From assembly GCF_020521235.1 (NCBI RefSeq), contig NZ_BLAY01000056.1, forward strand, positions 1 to 53,476: a stretch of 53,476 bases of DNA. The letters run 5' to 3'. This DNA comes from Microseira wollei NIES-4236. GTDB lineage: Bacteria > Cyanobacteriota > Cyanobacteriia > Cyanobacteriales > Aerosakkonemataceae. Shown piece by piece: positions 44,737 to 53,433 of this stretch; position 1 is the first letter of the stretch; each line of letters begins with the position of its first letter. The notes under the pieces were generated by a model, which ran no database searches, was not told the DNA's origin, and saw only the letters and a program-made list of their open reading frames with translations. Position numbers and translations under genes: made by a program.

Positions 44737-46557
44737 CTACAAACCATATTGCTGAACTTGCATATTCCAAAGCGCAGCATACTCCCCTCCACATCGCAAA
44801 AGCTCCTCGTGAGTCCCCTGCTCAACCAAACGTCCCTGCTGCAAAACTAAAATCCGGTCAGCCATACGCACAGAAGCCAGTCGATGGGTAATCAAAAGTG
44901 TAGTCTTACCCCGCGCTAGCTCAACAAAGCGACAAAACACCTCGTACTCGCTGCGAGGATCGAGTGCAGCCGTAGGCTCATCTAAAATTAATAATTGGGC
45001 ATCTTCCCGTACAAAAGCGCGAGCAAGAGCTAACTTTTGCCACTGTCCTCCAGAAAGTTCTGTCCCACCAAATTGCTTGCCTAAAAGAGTCTCTTCTCTG
45101 GCTGGAAACTTTTCAACTAATGTAGTTATCCCAGCTTTTTTAACTGCACGTCTAATGCGTTCAAGATTATCCAAAGCTTCAAGCTCTCCCAAAGCTATAT
45201 TTTCCAACAGCGTCAGCGCGTAGCGACCAAAGTCTTGAAACACCGCAGCAATTTGTCGTCGCCATCCATCCAAATCTAATTCCTTTAAATCTACACCATC
45301 GACTAAAATTGCACCCTTTGTAGGGTCGTATAGCCGAGTCAGCAGCTTTACCAATGTAGTTTTACCAGCACCATTTTCCCCCACCAAAGCCACTATTTCG
45401 CCAGGGTAAAGCGTAAAGGAAACATCTATCAAAGCCGAGGGACGATCTGGATAACAAAAGTGTACCCGCTCAAAAGTAATGCCCTGACGAATTGAGTCAA
45501 ACATCGGCTTGCTTTGATAGTGCGCTGCCATTGTTGGTTCGCTATCTAGGAAACTAAAGAACTGCTGCATATACAACAGAGTCTCAAACAAAAGTGTGGC
45601 AGTACTAACCAACTGTTCCAGATTTTGCTGCAAGTAAGCTAGCGATTGTACAAACAGCAGAACGCTACCTGGACTAATTTCGCCTCTAAAAGCTTGCTGC
45701 ACCACCCAGTAAAAAGCAAAGCCATTTCCTAAAGTACTTAATATCGCCAAATTTGAAGCCCAAAAAGCTTGCTTTCCCCGCAGGTGACGCATCGTTTGAT
45801 GGAAAGAACCAAATGCTTGCACGTAACGATTAATAAAAAACGAACCGAGCTTAAATAGCCGCACTTCCTTAGCGTAAGTATCGGTGAGCATTACCGTGGA
45901 GCAGTACTGCATCCGCCGAGCTTGCGGACTTTTTTCCAACATATTATCCCAAATTGTTAGCTCGTATTGGAAAGAAACATATGCTTGGGGTATCGTAGTA
46001 GCCACAATTAAAAACGGAATCCAAAACCCCAGTGGAACCAGCAGCCCAAACATCGCTACCACAGTGAATAAAGTTTTGCCTCCTTCAGCCAAATTTACAA
46101 TTAAATTCAGCGGTTGATGGCTGACTTGTTGCTGAAGAAGCTGCAATTCATCATAAAATTTAGCATCTTCAAAACGGCTTAAGTCGGGAAAAGTATCGGC
46201 TTTACGCATCAAAAGCAAGTTGATATGAGCAGAAAGCTTTTCACCCAAGTTTCCTTGAACTGCTCCCACCCAAGGACTCAGAAGTGTTTCTAACAGCAAA
46301 GCGCCAACCCATGCCGCTACCAAGCTACTGAAGGCTACAAAGCCAAGTTGTTGATTTTGGCTTAAAGCTACTGCCACTTTATCTACTACTTGTTTGGTAA
46401 TCCAGACGCTCAGTGCTGGGACAATTCCCTGCAACAAAACGGCAGTAACCATAAAGACTGTTTCTCCCCGCGCTGCTGTCCATAAAAATGGTAGGAAACG
46501 GAAGAGAACGCTTCTGTAGCTTTGCACAATATCAAGCACTTGTGTAAAGTGAGTCAT
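44737..46557 (-). CDS. ABC exporter half-transporter (fused permease and ATPase)
   Basis: 606 residues. N-terminal six-helix exporter domain (to about 320), then the ATPase domain: Walker A GENGAGKTTLVKLL, signature LSGGQWQKLALARAF, Walker B LLILDEPTAALDP, H-loop LLITHRLASV. By family a homodimeric exporter of lipids, peptides or drugs. No peptidase C39 domain, so not a double-Gly leader exporter. The lasso-like precursors lie 6.6 kb away with a large gene between, so a role in their export is possible but unsupported. Monocistronic. Confidence 0.9.
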   Translation of the reverse strand: MTHFTQVLDIVQSYRSVLFRFLPFLWTAARGETVFMVTAVLLQGIVPALSVWITKQVVDKVAVALSQNQQLGFVAFSSLVAAWVGALLLETLLSPWVGAVQGNLGEKLSAHINLLLMRKADTFPDLSRFEDAKFYDELQLLQQQVSHQPLNLIVNLAEGGKTLFTVVAMFGLLVPLGFWIPFLIVATTIPQAYVSFQYELTIWDNMLEKSPQARRMQYCSTVMLTDTYAKEVRLFKLGSFFINRYVQAFGSFHQTMRHLRGKQAFWASNLAILSTLGNGFAFYWVVQQAFRGEISPGSVLLFVQSLAYLQQNLEQLVSTATLLFETLLYMQQFFSFLDSEPTMAAHYQSKPMFDSIRQGITFERVHFCYPDRPSALIDVSFTLYPGEIVALVGENGAGKTTLVKLLTRLYDPTKGAILVDGVDLKELDLDGWRRQIAAVFQDFGRYALTLLENIALGELEALDNLERIRRAVKKAGITTLVEKFPAREETLLGKQFGGTELSGGQWQKLALARAFVREDAQLLILDEPTAALDPRSEYEVFCRFVELARGKTTLLITHRLASVRMADRILVLQQGRLVEQGTHEELLRCGGEYAALWNMQVQQYGL

Positions 46558-47169
46558 AGGTTGAGTTTTTCTTTATTGGTTATGGGTTTCAGCAGTTTTT
46601 GAGCGAATGGCACTAAGATAACGGGTTTGTAGTTAGCGCTGGAAAGCCGGTGTTGTTTAGGTTCCGATCCTTAATAGGTGTAATTGAAATCAACTTATGC
46701 ACTTTTCGGCTTGCGGCTCGATTTGTTCTGAATGTAAAGATTCATATCGTTTCCGCTTCTTTCTTCATGATTTACTCTCTTCGCGCTGGAAGTATATTTA
46801 ATTACGAACCACTCCAGACACAAGTCCTAACTAAGGGTCTTCAAGCGGACGTGATATCAGATATTGCAGAGGTTGCTATGACATGAGGGGGAATAAGTCT
46901 TGCTAGGCTGAGGTTTTCACTTAAATGGGTGATGCCTTTGACATGAAAAAACAATAAATTGTGATTTATATCTCACAGTTTCAATAGTCGCGATCGCTCA
47001 ACATATCTGTAATTATCACAGCTTTCTCGTTGAGTCGATCACTTCAATATCGGGGAAACTGCGGCACAATATAACTGTTGGTACTAAGCCAGAATGTATG
47101 ATAACTTTTCAGCACGAACACCTCTGGAAAGGGCCCAACCAGGTTGTCAGCGAGGTCAGCAGATCTGAC
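46558..47169. other. Gene-free divergent region
   Basis: 612 bp between the ABC exporter and the CHAT-STAND gene; it should hold both promoters. I see no repeat family and no credible ORF. A HIP1 octamer lies at about 46990. Confidence 0.5.
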
Positions 47170-50100
47170 ATGAGCAAGACAGTTGTTATCCATCTGGGAA
47201 GTGGTGACTTGTACAGCGGATTTCCGCGAGTCACTGCTCAGTTATGGATAGCAGAACACCCCCGACCTGAGCAATTTATTGGCAGCTTACCCGCAGCACC
47301 AGATTTGGTTAACTTGTATAGAAATTGGCAGTCAATTTATCAGCATTTATGCGAGCGCAAACAACTGCGTTCCTCGTTAGCAGTTGAAGAAGATGACGAT
47401 GAACTGGAAATCGATCAAGGTAGTATCACTAATGTCTCTGTTGTTGGGTTTAGTGAGGCGTGCCAACAGTTACAAGTAGGTATCAATACTTGGCTCAATT
47501 CTGCCGAGTTTCTTAACATCGACCGACAATTGCGATCGCAACTGGACACAAAAGAAGAAATTCGGGTGATTATTGAAACCAACGATGAGTTGCTGCGGCG
47601 ATTACCTTGGCATCGCTGGAATTGGTTTGAAGATTATCCTTTGGCAGAAATAGCCCTCTCTAGACCTGAGTATAAACGCCGGAACTCCTCACAGCCCAAA
47701 ATCCTGCGAAATCAAGTCAGAATTTTGGCAATTCTGGGCAATAGTCAAGGCATCGATTTGGAGGCAGAAACCAACTTTCTCAAGCAACTCCCAGATGCAG
47801 AAGTTGAGTTTCTCGTCAATCCCTCGCGCTCTGAATTTAATGCACAGCTTTGGAACAAGTTAGGCTGGGACATTCTATTTTTTGCCGGTCATAGTCAAAC
47901 CGAGGGTGAAACAGGCCGAATTTATTTAAATGAGAATAAGACAAACAACAGTCTGACAATCGAACAGTTACAAGAAGCTCTCAAAGCTGCTATTGAAAAT
48001 GGTTTAAAACTGGCAATTTTTAATTCCTGCGATGGGTTGGGATTAGCGTTAGCTTTGGAAAAATTGAATCTGACTGCAACCATCGTGATGCGCGAACCAG
48101 TACCGAATCGCGTGGCACAAGATTTTTTTAAGCAGTTTTTAGCAGCTTTTGCCGTTGAACGACTTCCTTTATATATTTCGGTGCAACAAGCACGCAGAAA
48201 GTTACAAGGTTTAGAAGATGACTTTCCCGGTGCTTCTTGGTTGCCCGTCATTTGCATGAATCCGGCAGTAGAACCGCCGACTTGGTTACAATTAGGTGGC
48301 ATTCCTCCTTGTCCCTATCGCGGTTTATTTGCCTTCCGGGAAGAAGATGCACATTTATTTTTTGGACGGGAAGAGTTCACCTCGGATTTGGTTAAAGCGG
48401 TGAAAACAAAGCCGTTGGTGGCTGTAGTTGGCCCTAGTGGAAGTGGGAAGTCTAGCGTAGTATTTGCTGGGTTAATTCCTAGCTGGCGGCGAGATGAATT
48501 TTTAGATTCTAATAGACCTCGACCACAAAGATTTTCAAAGGCAGGCGAGACGCCTACTCCACAAGAGATTTGGTCGATGTCTAATGATAAGCGATCGCCC
48601 AAATATTTCACCCATACCAGTCCGTCCCCATTAATCGTTTCTTTTCGTCCGGGGAACAATCCTTTTAAAGCTTTGGCGATCGCATTAGCTCCTCTGTGGG
48701 ATCAAAACGACAATCACAAATCGAATTCTTGTCGCTTAATTGAACTGGAATTAGAAATTACACTCCAACAAGATGAACAAGCTTTATACAAAATTATTCA
48801 AAAAATACTCCAGCAAAACTCAGGTTCTCGCTTCATCCTCATAGCCGATCAGTTTGAGGAACTTTACACCCAAACTCCAGAACAGGAGCGTCAGCCTTTT
48901 TTGGATTTATTACTAACAGCAATCAGATTAGCTGGAGCGTTTACCTTAGTTCTTACCTTGAGGGCGGACTTTTACGGACATGCCCTATCTTATCGCCCTT
49001 TTAGCGATGCTTTACAAGGAGCCGTGCATAACCTTGGTCCCATGTCGCGCGAGGAGTTGCAAAGAGCGATCGCCAAACCTGCGGCACTCATGCAGGTAAA
49101 GTTAGAAGAAGGGTTGACAAATAAACTCATTCATGCAGCTTCGGGACATTCAGGACGTTTACCGTTATTGGAATTTGCCCTAACTCAACTGTGGTCAAAA
49201 CAGAATGATGGGTGGTTGACTAATCAGGCATACGAGGAAATTGGCGGCGTAGAAGAGGCGCTGGCTAACCATGCCGAGACGGTGTATGCCCAACTTGATG
49301 AAGCAGATAGACTGAGAACGCAACGGGTATTGATTCAGCTAGTGCAGCCAGGGGTAGGGACGGATGATAACCGCCGTTTGGCGACTCGCGATGAGGTAAA
49401 GCAAGAAAACTGGGATTTGGTGACGCGCTTGGCATCTGCCCGTTTGGTGGTAACAAACTGCAACGCCTCCACCGGGGAAGAAACAGTAGAAATCGTGCAT
49501 GAGGCACTAATTCGTTGCTGGGGACGCTTGGGGCATTGGATGCAGGTTAACGCCGAGTTTCGCCTTTGGCAAGAGCAACTACGAGCATCTGTGCGTCAGT
49601 GGATCGCTAGCAGTCTTGATCAAGGGGCGCTGTTGCGAGGGAAGCCTTTGGCAGATGCCCAATATTGGTATCAGCAACGTCGAGATGAACTCTCTCAGGG
49701 AGAGAAAAGTTTGATCGAACTGAGTTTAGAATTGCGCGACAAGAAACTCAAAAAACAAAAACTCAGACGACAATTGACGATCTGGGGACTGATCGGTGGC
49801 TTAGCGATCGCTTCCACAGTAGCCTCTTTTGCTTGGTGGCGATGGCAGAATTCAGAGATCAAAGCTTATAGCGAAGCCTCAGAAGCACTGTTTGCCTCAG
49901 ACCACAAGTTAGATGCCTTGATCGAAGGTTTAAAAGCAGGAAAACTACTCAAAAGCGCTATTGGCGTAGAACCCCTGACAGAGATTCGAGCTGCGAACGC
50001 CCTACAACAAGCAGTTTACTGGGTGAGAGAAAACAATCGCTTGCAAGGACATAAAAATCGGGTCAATAGCGTCACTTGGAGTCCCAACGGCAAAATCCTG

Positions 50101-51864
50101 GCTTCGGCGAGCGATGATAACACGATTAAACTCTGGAATCTTGAGGGCAAGGAAATCAGGACGCTCGAAGGGCATACTGCTGCGGTCAATAGCATCAGCA
50201 TCAGCCCCAACGGCAAGATCCTGGTTTCCGGCAGTAATGACGGCACCATCAAACTCTGGAACCTTAACGGCAAGCAAATCCGGACGCTTAAACAAGGGGC
50301 TGGAGTCAAGAGCGTCAGTATCAGCCCCGACGGCAAGATCGTCGCTTCTGCTGGTGACGACACGATCAAACTCTGGAACCTTAACGGCAAAGAAATTAGG
50401 ACGCTCAAACATAGCACTGAGGTCATCAGTGTCAGCATCAGTCCCGATGGCAAGATGCTAGCTGCGGGAACTTATGACGGCACGATCGAACTTTGGAGTT
50501 TAGATGGCAAAAAAATCAAGACGCTCAAAGCGCATCAGGAAGATGTTATGAGCGTCAGTTTCAGCCCAGACGGGCGAATGCTGGCTTCGACGGGTTATGA
50601 CAAAACCGTCAAACTTTGGAGGATAGCGGACGGCAAACAACTCTGGACAGGTAAGGGACATAGCGATTCAGTCTGGAACGTTAGCTTTAGCCCTGATGGC
50701 AAGATGCTAGCGAGTGCGAGCATTGACAAGACGATCAAAATCTGGGCAACAGCGGACGGCAAACTGCTCGAAACGCTCAACAATAATAGTTGGGTTTATG
50801 GCGTCGCTTGGAGTCCCAACGGCAAAACCTTGGCAGCGGCAAATATTGACAAAACCATCAAACTCTGGAGCTTTGATGACAAAGAACTCAAGCAACTTGT
50901 GGGACATAACGATGTTGTCAGAAGCGCTAGCTTTAGCCCCGATGGCGAAACAATTGCCACCGGAAGCGATGACGCCACGATCAAACTTTGGACTAGGGAT
51001 GGCAAGCTAGTTAATACTCTTAAAGGGCATAGCGGTAAAGTCTATAGCGTCGCTTGGAGTCCCGACGGCAAGATGCTCGTTTCTGGAAGTGACGACAATA
51101 CTATCAAACTCTGGAGGATTGCAGACAGCAAGCAACTTTTAACGCTCAAACATCAAGATGCGGTGAGGAGCGTTAGTTTCAGTTCCGATGGCAAGATGCT
51201 GGTTTCTGGAAGTGATGACAAGACAATCAAATTTTGGAGAATTCCGGACGGCAAGGAAATTTTGACCCTCAAAGCACGCGATTCGATTGATAGCATCAGC
51301 ATCAGCCCAGACGGTAAGATGCTGGCGTCGGGAAGTATTGACAACAGTATCCAACTCTGGAGAATTGCCGACGGCAAGTTACTTAGTACGCTCAAAGGAC
51401 ATAGCGATGATGTCAGGAGTGTAGCTTGGAGTCCCGACGGCAAAACAATTGCTTCAGCGAGTCTTGACAGTACGATCAAACTCTGGAACTTGGAAGGCAA
51501 GGAACTTAAGACACTCAACGGAAATGGCGGCTGGATCTATAGCGTCGCTTGGAGTCCCGATGGCAAAACAATTGCTGCGGCTAATGATGACAACAGTATC
51601 AAACTCTGGAGCATTGACGGCAAGGAACTTAGGAGACTCACAGGACATAGGGATAAAGTTAGGAGCGTTAGTATAAGTCCCAACGGCAAGACGCTGGTTT
51701 CAGCAGGTAGCGATCGCAATGTATTCTTGTGGAACTTGGAGTTATTGGATCTGAATATTTTATTGAAGCACGGGTGCGATCGCTTGCATGATTATCTCAA
51801 AACCAACCCGAATGTGAGTAAGAGCGATCGGCATCTGTGTCAAAGTTATATCCTGCCAGGTTGA
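47170..51864 (+). CDS. CHAT protease - nSTAND NTPase - WD40 protein
   Basis: 1564 residues from the ATG at 47170; an ATG at 47098 is less likely because the family starts M-S-K-x-V-V-x-x-L-G. CHAT caspase-like domain with catalytic His241 (FFAGHSQ) and Cys287 (FNSCDG); nSTAND P-loop GPSGSGKSS (421-429) and Walker B ILIADQFEEL; a helical arm; one transmembrane helix (IWGLIGGLAIASTVASFAWW); then 14 WD40 repeats, enough for two seven-blade propellers. By family, WD40s sense a ligand, STAND oligomerises with ATP and CHAT cleaves proteins, as in stress or anti-phage suicide systems. The target is unknown. A repeat-coded segment interrupts the NTPase near residue 450. Confidence 0.9.
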   Translation: MSKTVVIHLGSGDLYSGFPRVTAQLWIAEHPRPEQFIGSLPAAPDLVNLYRNWQSIYQHLCERKQLRSSLAVEEDDDELEIDQGSITNVSVVGFSEACQQLQVGINTWLNSAEFLNIDRQLRSQLDTKEEIRVIIETNDELLRRLPWHRWNWFEDYPLAEIALSRPEYKRRNSSQPKILRNQVRILAILGNSQGIDLEAETNFLKQLPDAEVEFLVNPSRSEFNAQLWNKLGWDILFFAGHSQTEGETGRIYLNENKTNNSLTIEQLQEALKAAIENGLKLAIFNSCDGLGLALALEKLNLTATIVMREPVPNRVAQDFFKQFLAAFAVERLPLYISVQQARRKLQGLEDDFPGASWLPVICMNPAVEPPTWLQLGGIPPCPYRGLFAFREEDAHLFFGREEFTSDLVKAVKTKPLVAVVGPSGSGKSSVVFAGLIPSWRRDEFLDSNRPRPQRFSKAGETPTPQEIWSMSNDKRSPKYFTHTSPSPLIVSFRPGNNPFKALAIALAPLWDQNDNHKSNSCRLIELELEITLQQDEQALYKIIQKILQQNSGSRFILIADQFEELYTQTPEQERQPFLDLLLTAIRLAGAFTLVLTLRADFYGHALSYRPFSDALQGAVHNLGPMSREELQRAIAKPAALMQVKLEEGLTNKLIHAASGHSGRLPLLEFALTQLWSKQNDGWLTNQAYEEIGGVEEALANHAETVYAQLDEADRLRTQRVLIQLVQPGVGTDDNRRLATRDEVKQENWDLVTRLASARLVVTNCNASTGEETVEIVHEALIRCWGRLGHWMQVNAEFRLWQEQLRASVRQWIASSLDQGALLRGKPLADAQYWYQQRRDELSQGEKSLIELSLELRDKKLKKQKLRRQLTIWGLIGGLAIASTVASFAWWRWQNSEIKAYSEASEALFASDHKLDALIEGLKAGKLLKSAIGVEPLTEIRAANALQQAVYWVRENNRLQGHKNRVNSVTWSPNGKILASASDDNTIKLWNLEGKEIRTLEGHTAAVNSISISPNGKILVSGSNDGTIKLWNLNGKQIRTLKQGAGVKSVSISPDGKIVASAGDDTIKLWNLNGKEIRTLKHSTEVISVSISPDGKMLAAGTYDGTIELWSLDGKKIKTLKAHQEDVMSVSFSPDGRMLASTGYDKTVKLWRIADGKQLWTGKGHSDSVWNVSFSPDGKMLASASIDKTIKIWATADGKLLETLNNNSWVYGVAWSPNGKTLAAANIDKTIKLWSFDDKELKQLVGHNDVVRSASFSPDGETIATGSDDATIKLWTRDGKLVNTLKGHSGKVYSVAWSPDGKMLVSGSDDNTIKLWRIADSKQLLTLKHQDAVRSVSFSSDGKMLVSGSDDKTIKFWRIPDGKEILTLKARDSIDSISISPDGKMLASGSIDNSIQLWRIADGKLLSTLKGHSDDVRSVAWSPDGKTIASASLDSTIKLWNLEGKELKTLNGNGGWIYSVAWSPDGKTIAAANDDNSIKLWSIDGKELRRLTGHRDKVRSVSISPNGKTLVSAGSDRNVFLWNLELLDLNILLKHGCDRLHDYLKTNPNVSKSDRHLCQSYILPG
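48511..48567. repeat. Repeat inserted in frame in the STAND domain
   Basis: aatagacctcgacca then caaaggcaggcgagacgcc and ccacaagag. The same blocks, with the second part inverted, occur just after the gene at 51870-51920. Confidence 0.72.
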
Positions 51865-51869
51865 ACAAC

Positions 51870-51920
51870 AATAGACCTCGACCATATCTCTTGTGGGGTG
51901 GGCGTCTCGCCCGCCTTTGA
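51870..51920. repeat. Intergenic partner of the STAND insertion
   Basis: aatagacctcgacca, then ctcttgtggggtgggcgtctcgcccgcc... (the reverse of the block in the gene). Possible terminator region of the CHAT-STAND gene. Confidence 0.7.
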
Positions 51921-51949
51921 ACCTAATTTTTGCAGAGGTCTAATAGACC

Positions 51950-52054
51950 CAGGACTTACGCAAAGAAACTAAGGTGATACGAAAAATCGTTGGTTTGCTT
52001 TCGAGAGATCAACTCTTCACCTTTGTTTCTGGCAACGCCCTTGCGTAAGTCCTG
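51950..52054. mobile_element. cttacgca-type MITE, copy C
   Basis: Ends caggacttacgcaaag and cttgcgtaagtcctg, flanked by exact AGACC duplications (51945-51949, 52055-52059). Confidence 0.9.
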
Positions 52055-52089
52055 AGACCTTTTGCCAAAGTATACATCCCGCCCGGAAA

Positions 52090-52208
52090 TACAGCGGATT
52101 GCAGTCGTATGAGGTACACCTTTGTTTGTCAAGCGCGCAGCATTAATGCTGCGCGCTTGACAAACGAAGCCTTAAGGCTGTACCTCACTAAGAAAGCAAT
52201 CCGCTGTA
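52090..52208. mobile_element. TA-flanked palindromic MITE, copy 3 (inverted)
   Basis: Ends cagcggattgc and gcaatccgctg with TA edges; central stem caagcgcgcagcat / atgctgcgcgcttg. It splits another inverted repeat, gcccggaaat (52081-52090) and atttccgggc (52210-52219). Confidence 0.87.
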
Positions 52209-52215
52209 AATTTCC

Positions 52216-52294
52216 GGGCTAATAGCTCAAGTCGGTTAAAACCGACTAAATGCAATGAAACCAGTTTGTTTTAACGGACTTGAGCTATTAGCCC
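52216..52294. repeat. Palindromic element gggctaatagctcaagtc
   Basis: Perfect 18-bp arms at 52216-52233 and 52277-52294 with an inner hairpin cggttaaaaccg. Related to 16491-16594. Confidence 0.85.
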
Positions 52295-52382
52295 TTGGAA
52301 TTTATTACCTGGCGGGTTTGATACTTTTGCCAGAGGTCTAACGCAATTACAGTTGATCGACCGGACACGATATTAATCGAGT

Positions 52383-52446
52383 TGTAGGGGCGGGTTTTAC
52401 CTGCAATAAAAGTCGCCAACTCATTGTATTAATCAACCCGCCCCCA
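52383..52446. repeat. gtaggggcgggtttta repeat, copy 4
   Basis: Arms gtaggggcgggtttta and caacccgcccc round about 35 bp. Confidence 0.78.
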
Positions 52447-52639
52447 GCGGGGTATCGATACAAACGGACATAAGCTGCTACGCATCTAAATTTAATACAA
52501 AGACGGGCAAGATGCCCATCCCACAAGAATTTCAGTAAATGTAGTAAATGTAGGGTGCTATCTTACGAGAGTACGGCACCATCACCACTATATATGCCAT
52601 TGCTGCCTAAGTCCTGATGATAAAAATACATAGGAAGGA

Positions 52640-53150
52640 AAAAAGACAAGATTGTCTCTAGTAAAAACTTTTTCCCATCTGGCGATCGCGCAGTGCATCA
52701 GTTGATTTTAACGACACCTATAACGAAACAGAGGGAAGGCAAAAGACAAGGTTGTCTCAAATCCAAATTTCACCTCTATCTTCCAAAAGTGCATCAGTTG
52801 ATTTTAACGACACCTATTAAGAAGACAGAGGGAAGACAAAAGACAAGGTTAGCTTAACTCCAAATTTCTCCTCGGTTTTCCAAAAGTGCATCAGTTGATT
52901 TCAACGACACCTATTAAGGAGACAGAGGGAAGACAAGGTTGTCTCGACTCCAAGTTTCTCCTCTATCTTCCAAAAGTGCATCAGTTGATTTCAACGACAC
53001 CTATTAAGAAGGCAGAGGGAAGACAAAAGACCAGGTTACCTTAACTCCCAATTTCTCCTCTATCTTCCAAAAGTGCATCAGTTGATTTCAACGACACCTA
53101 TTAAGAAGGCAGAGGGAAGACAAAAGACCAGGTTGTCTCTAGTCTAATCT
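52640..53150. repeat. 97-bp tandem array with palindromes, upstream of the RiPP precursors
   Basis: Five units with gtgcatcagttgatt at 52693, 52789, 52886, 52976 and 53073, preceded by a half unit. Each unit carries AGACAAGGTTGTCT or a variant (perfect or GA-centred at 52644, 52744 and 52931; diverged near 52841, 53028 and 53125) and GTTGATTTCAAC, also palindromic. It ends about 40 bp before the first precursor gene, so it is placed like an operator or promoter array. Spacers are not unique, so it is not CRISPR. Confidence 0.92.
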
Positions 53151-53190
53151 CAACAAAACTCAACTCCATGTTTCCAATAAGGAGAAAAAA

Positions 53191-53325
53191 ATGGTTACGA
53201 ACTTTGAATCTGGCAACAAAGAATACAGCAAACCCCAACTAATTGAAGTGGGTGATGCGATTAAGGCAACATTGGGGCGCTACCGCCGGGGACACCGCGA
53301 TCATCGGCGTTACTACTACCGCTAA
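53191..53325 (+). CDS. Lasso-peptide-like RiPP precursor
   Basis: 44 residues with a good SD (aaggagaaaaaaATG). The leader has YSKPQLIEVGDAIKATLG, matching the lasso recognition pattern YxxPxLxxxG, with Thr27 at the penultimate leader position. The predicted core GRYRRGHRDHRRYYYR has Gly1 and Asp9, the spacing for a nine-residue macrolactam ring, then a tail rich in Arg and Tyr. Bulky Tyr residues could act as plugs. The core is unusually basic. No lasso protease or cyclase lies in the window; they should lie to the right. If those genes are absent, another RiPP class must be considered. Confidence 0.75.
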   Translation: MVTNFESGNKEYSKPQLIEVGDAIKATLGRYRRGHRDHRRYYYR

Positions 53326-53358
53326 TTTGTTACTAACCCAGAGTAAATAACTCAACGT

Positions 53359-53376
53359 CGTCCCCTCAAGGGGACG
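53359..53376 (+). terminator. Hairpin between the two precursor genes
   Basis: cgtcccc and ggggacg pair over 7 bp with a tcaa loop, 33 nt after the first stop. No T-run, so perhaps an RNA-stability or attenuation hairpin. Confidence 0.5.
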
Positions 53377-53433
53377 GCCTGGGCAATCAAATCGAAAATC
53401 AATTCCAAGCAACCAATAAATAGGAGAAAAAAA

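Noticed and set aside
44125-44850. Open frame of 241 codons rich in Ser/His
   Set aside because: It runs through an 84-bp tandem repeat, has no Shine-Dalgarno site or known domain, and overlaps the end of the ABC exporter on the other strand.
44737-46557. ABC exporter as the lasso exporter
   Set aside because: Separated from the precursors by more than 6 kb and a large gene, opposite strand, no specific feature; kept only as a remote possibility.
46650-46886. 78-codon frame upstream of the CHAT-STAND gene
   Set aside because: No family, no SD; lies in a promoter-type gap.
46960-46977. CRP-like site tgtga...tcaca
   Set aside because: The half-sites are 8 nt apart instead of the required 6, so the dyad does not fit the SyCRP1 consensus.
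47098-47169. Upstream start of the CHAT-STAND gene
   Set aside because: The first 24 codons do not look like the family; the ATG at 47170 gives the usual MSKxVVxxLG start.
52640-53150. CRISPR array
   Set aside because: The segments between repeats are themselves repeated, unit length is about 97 bp and no cas gene is present.
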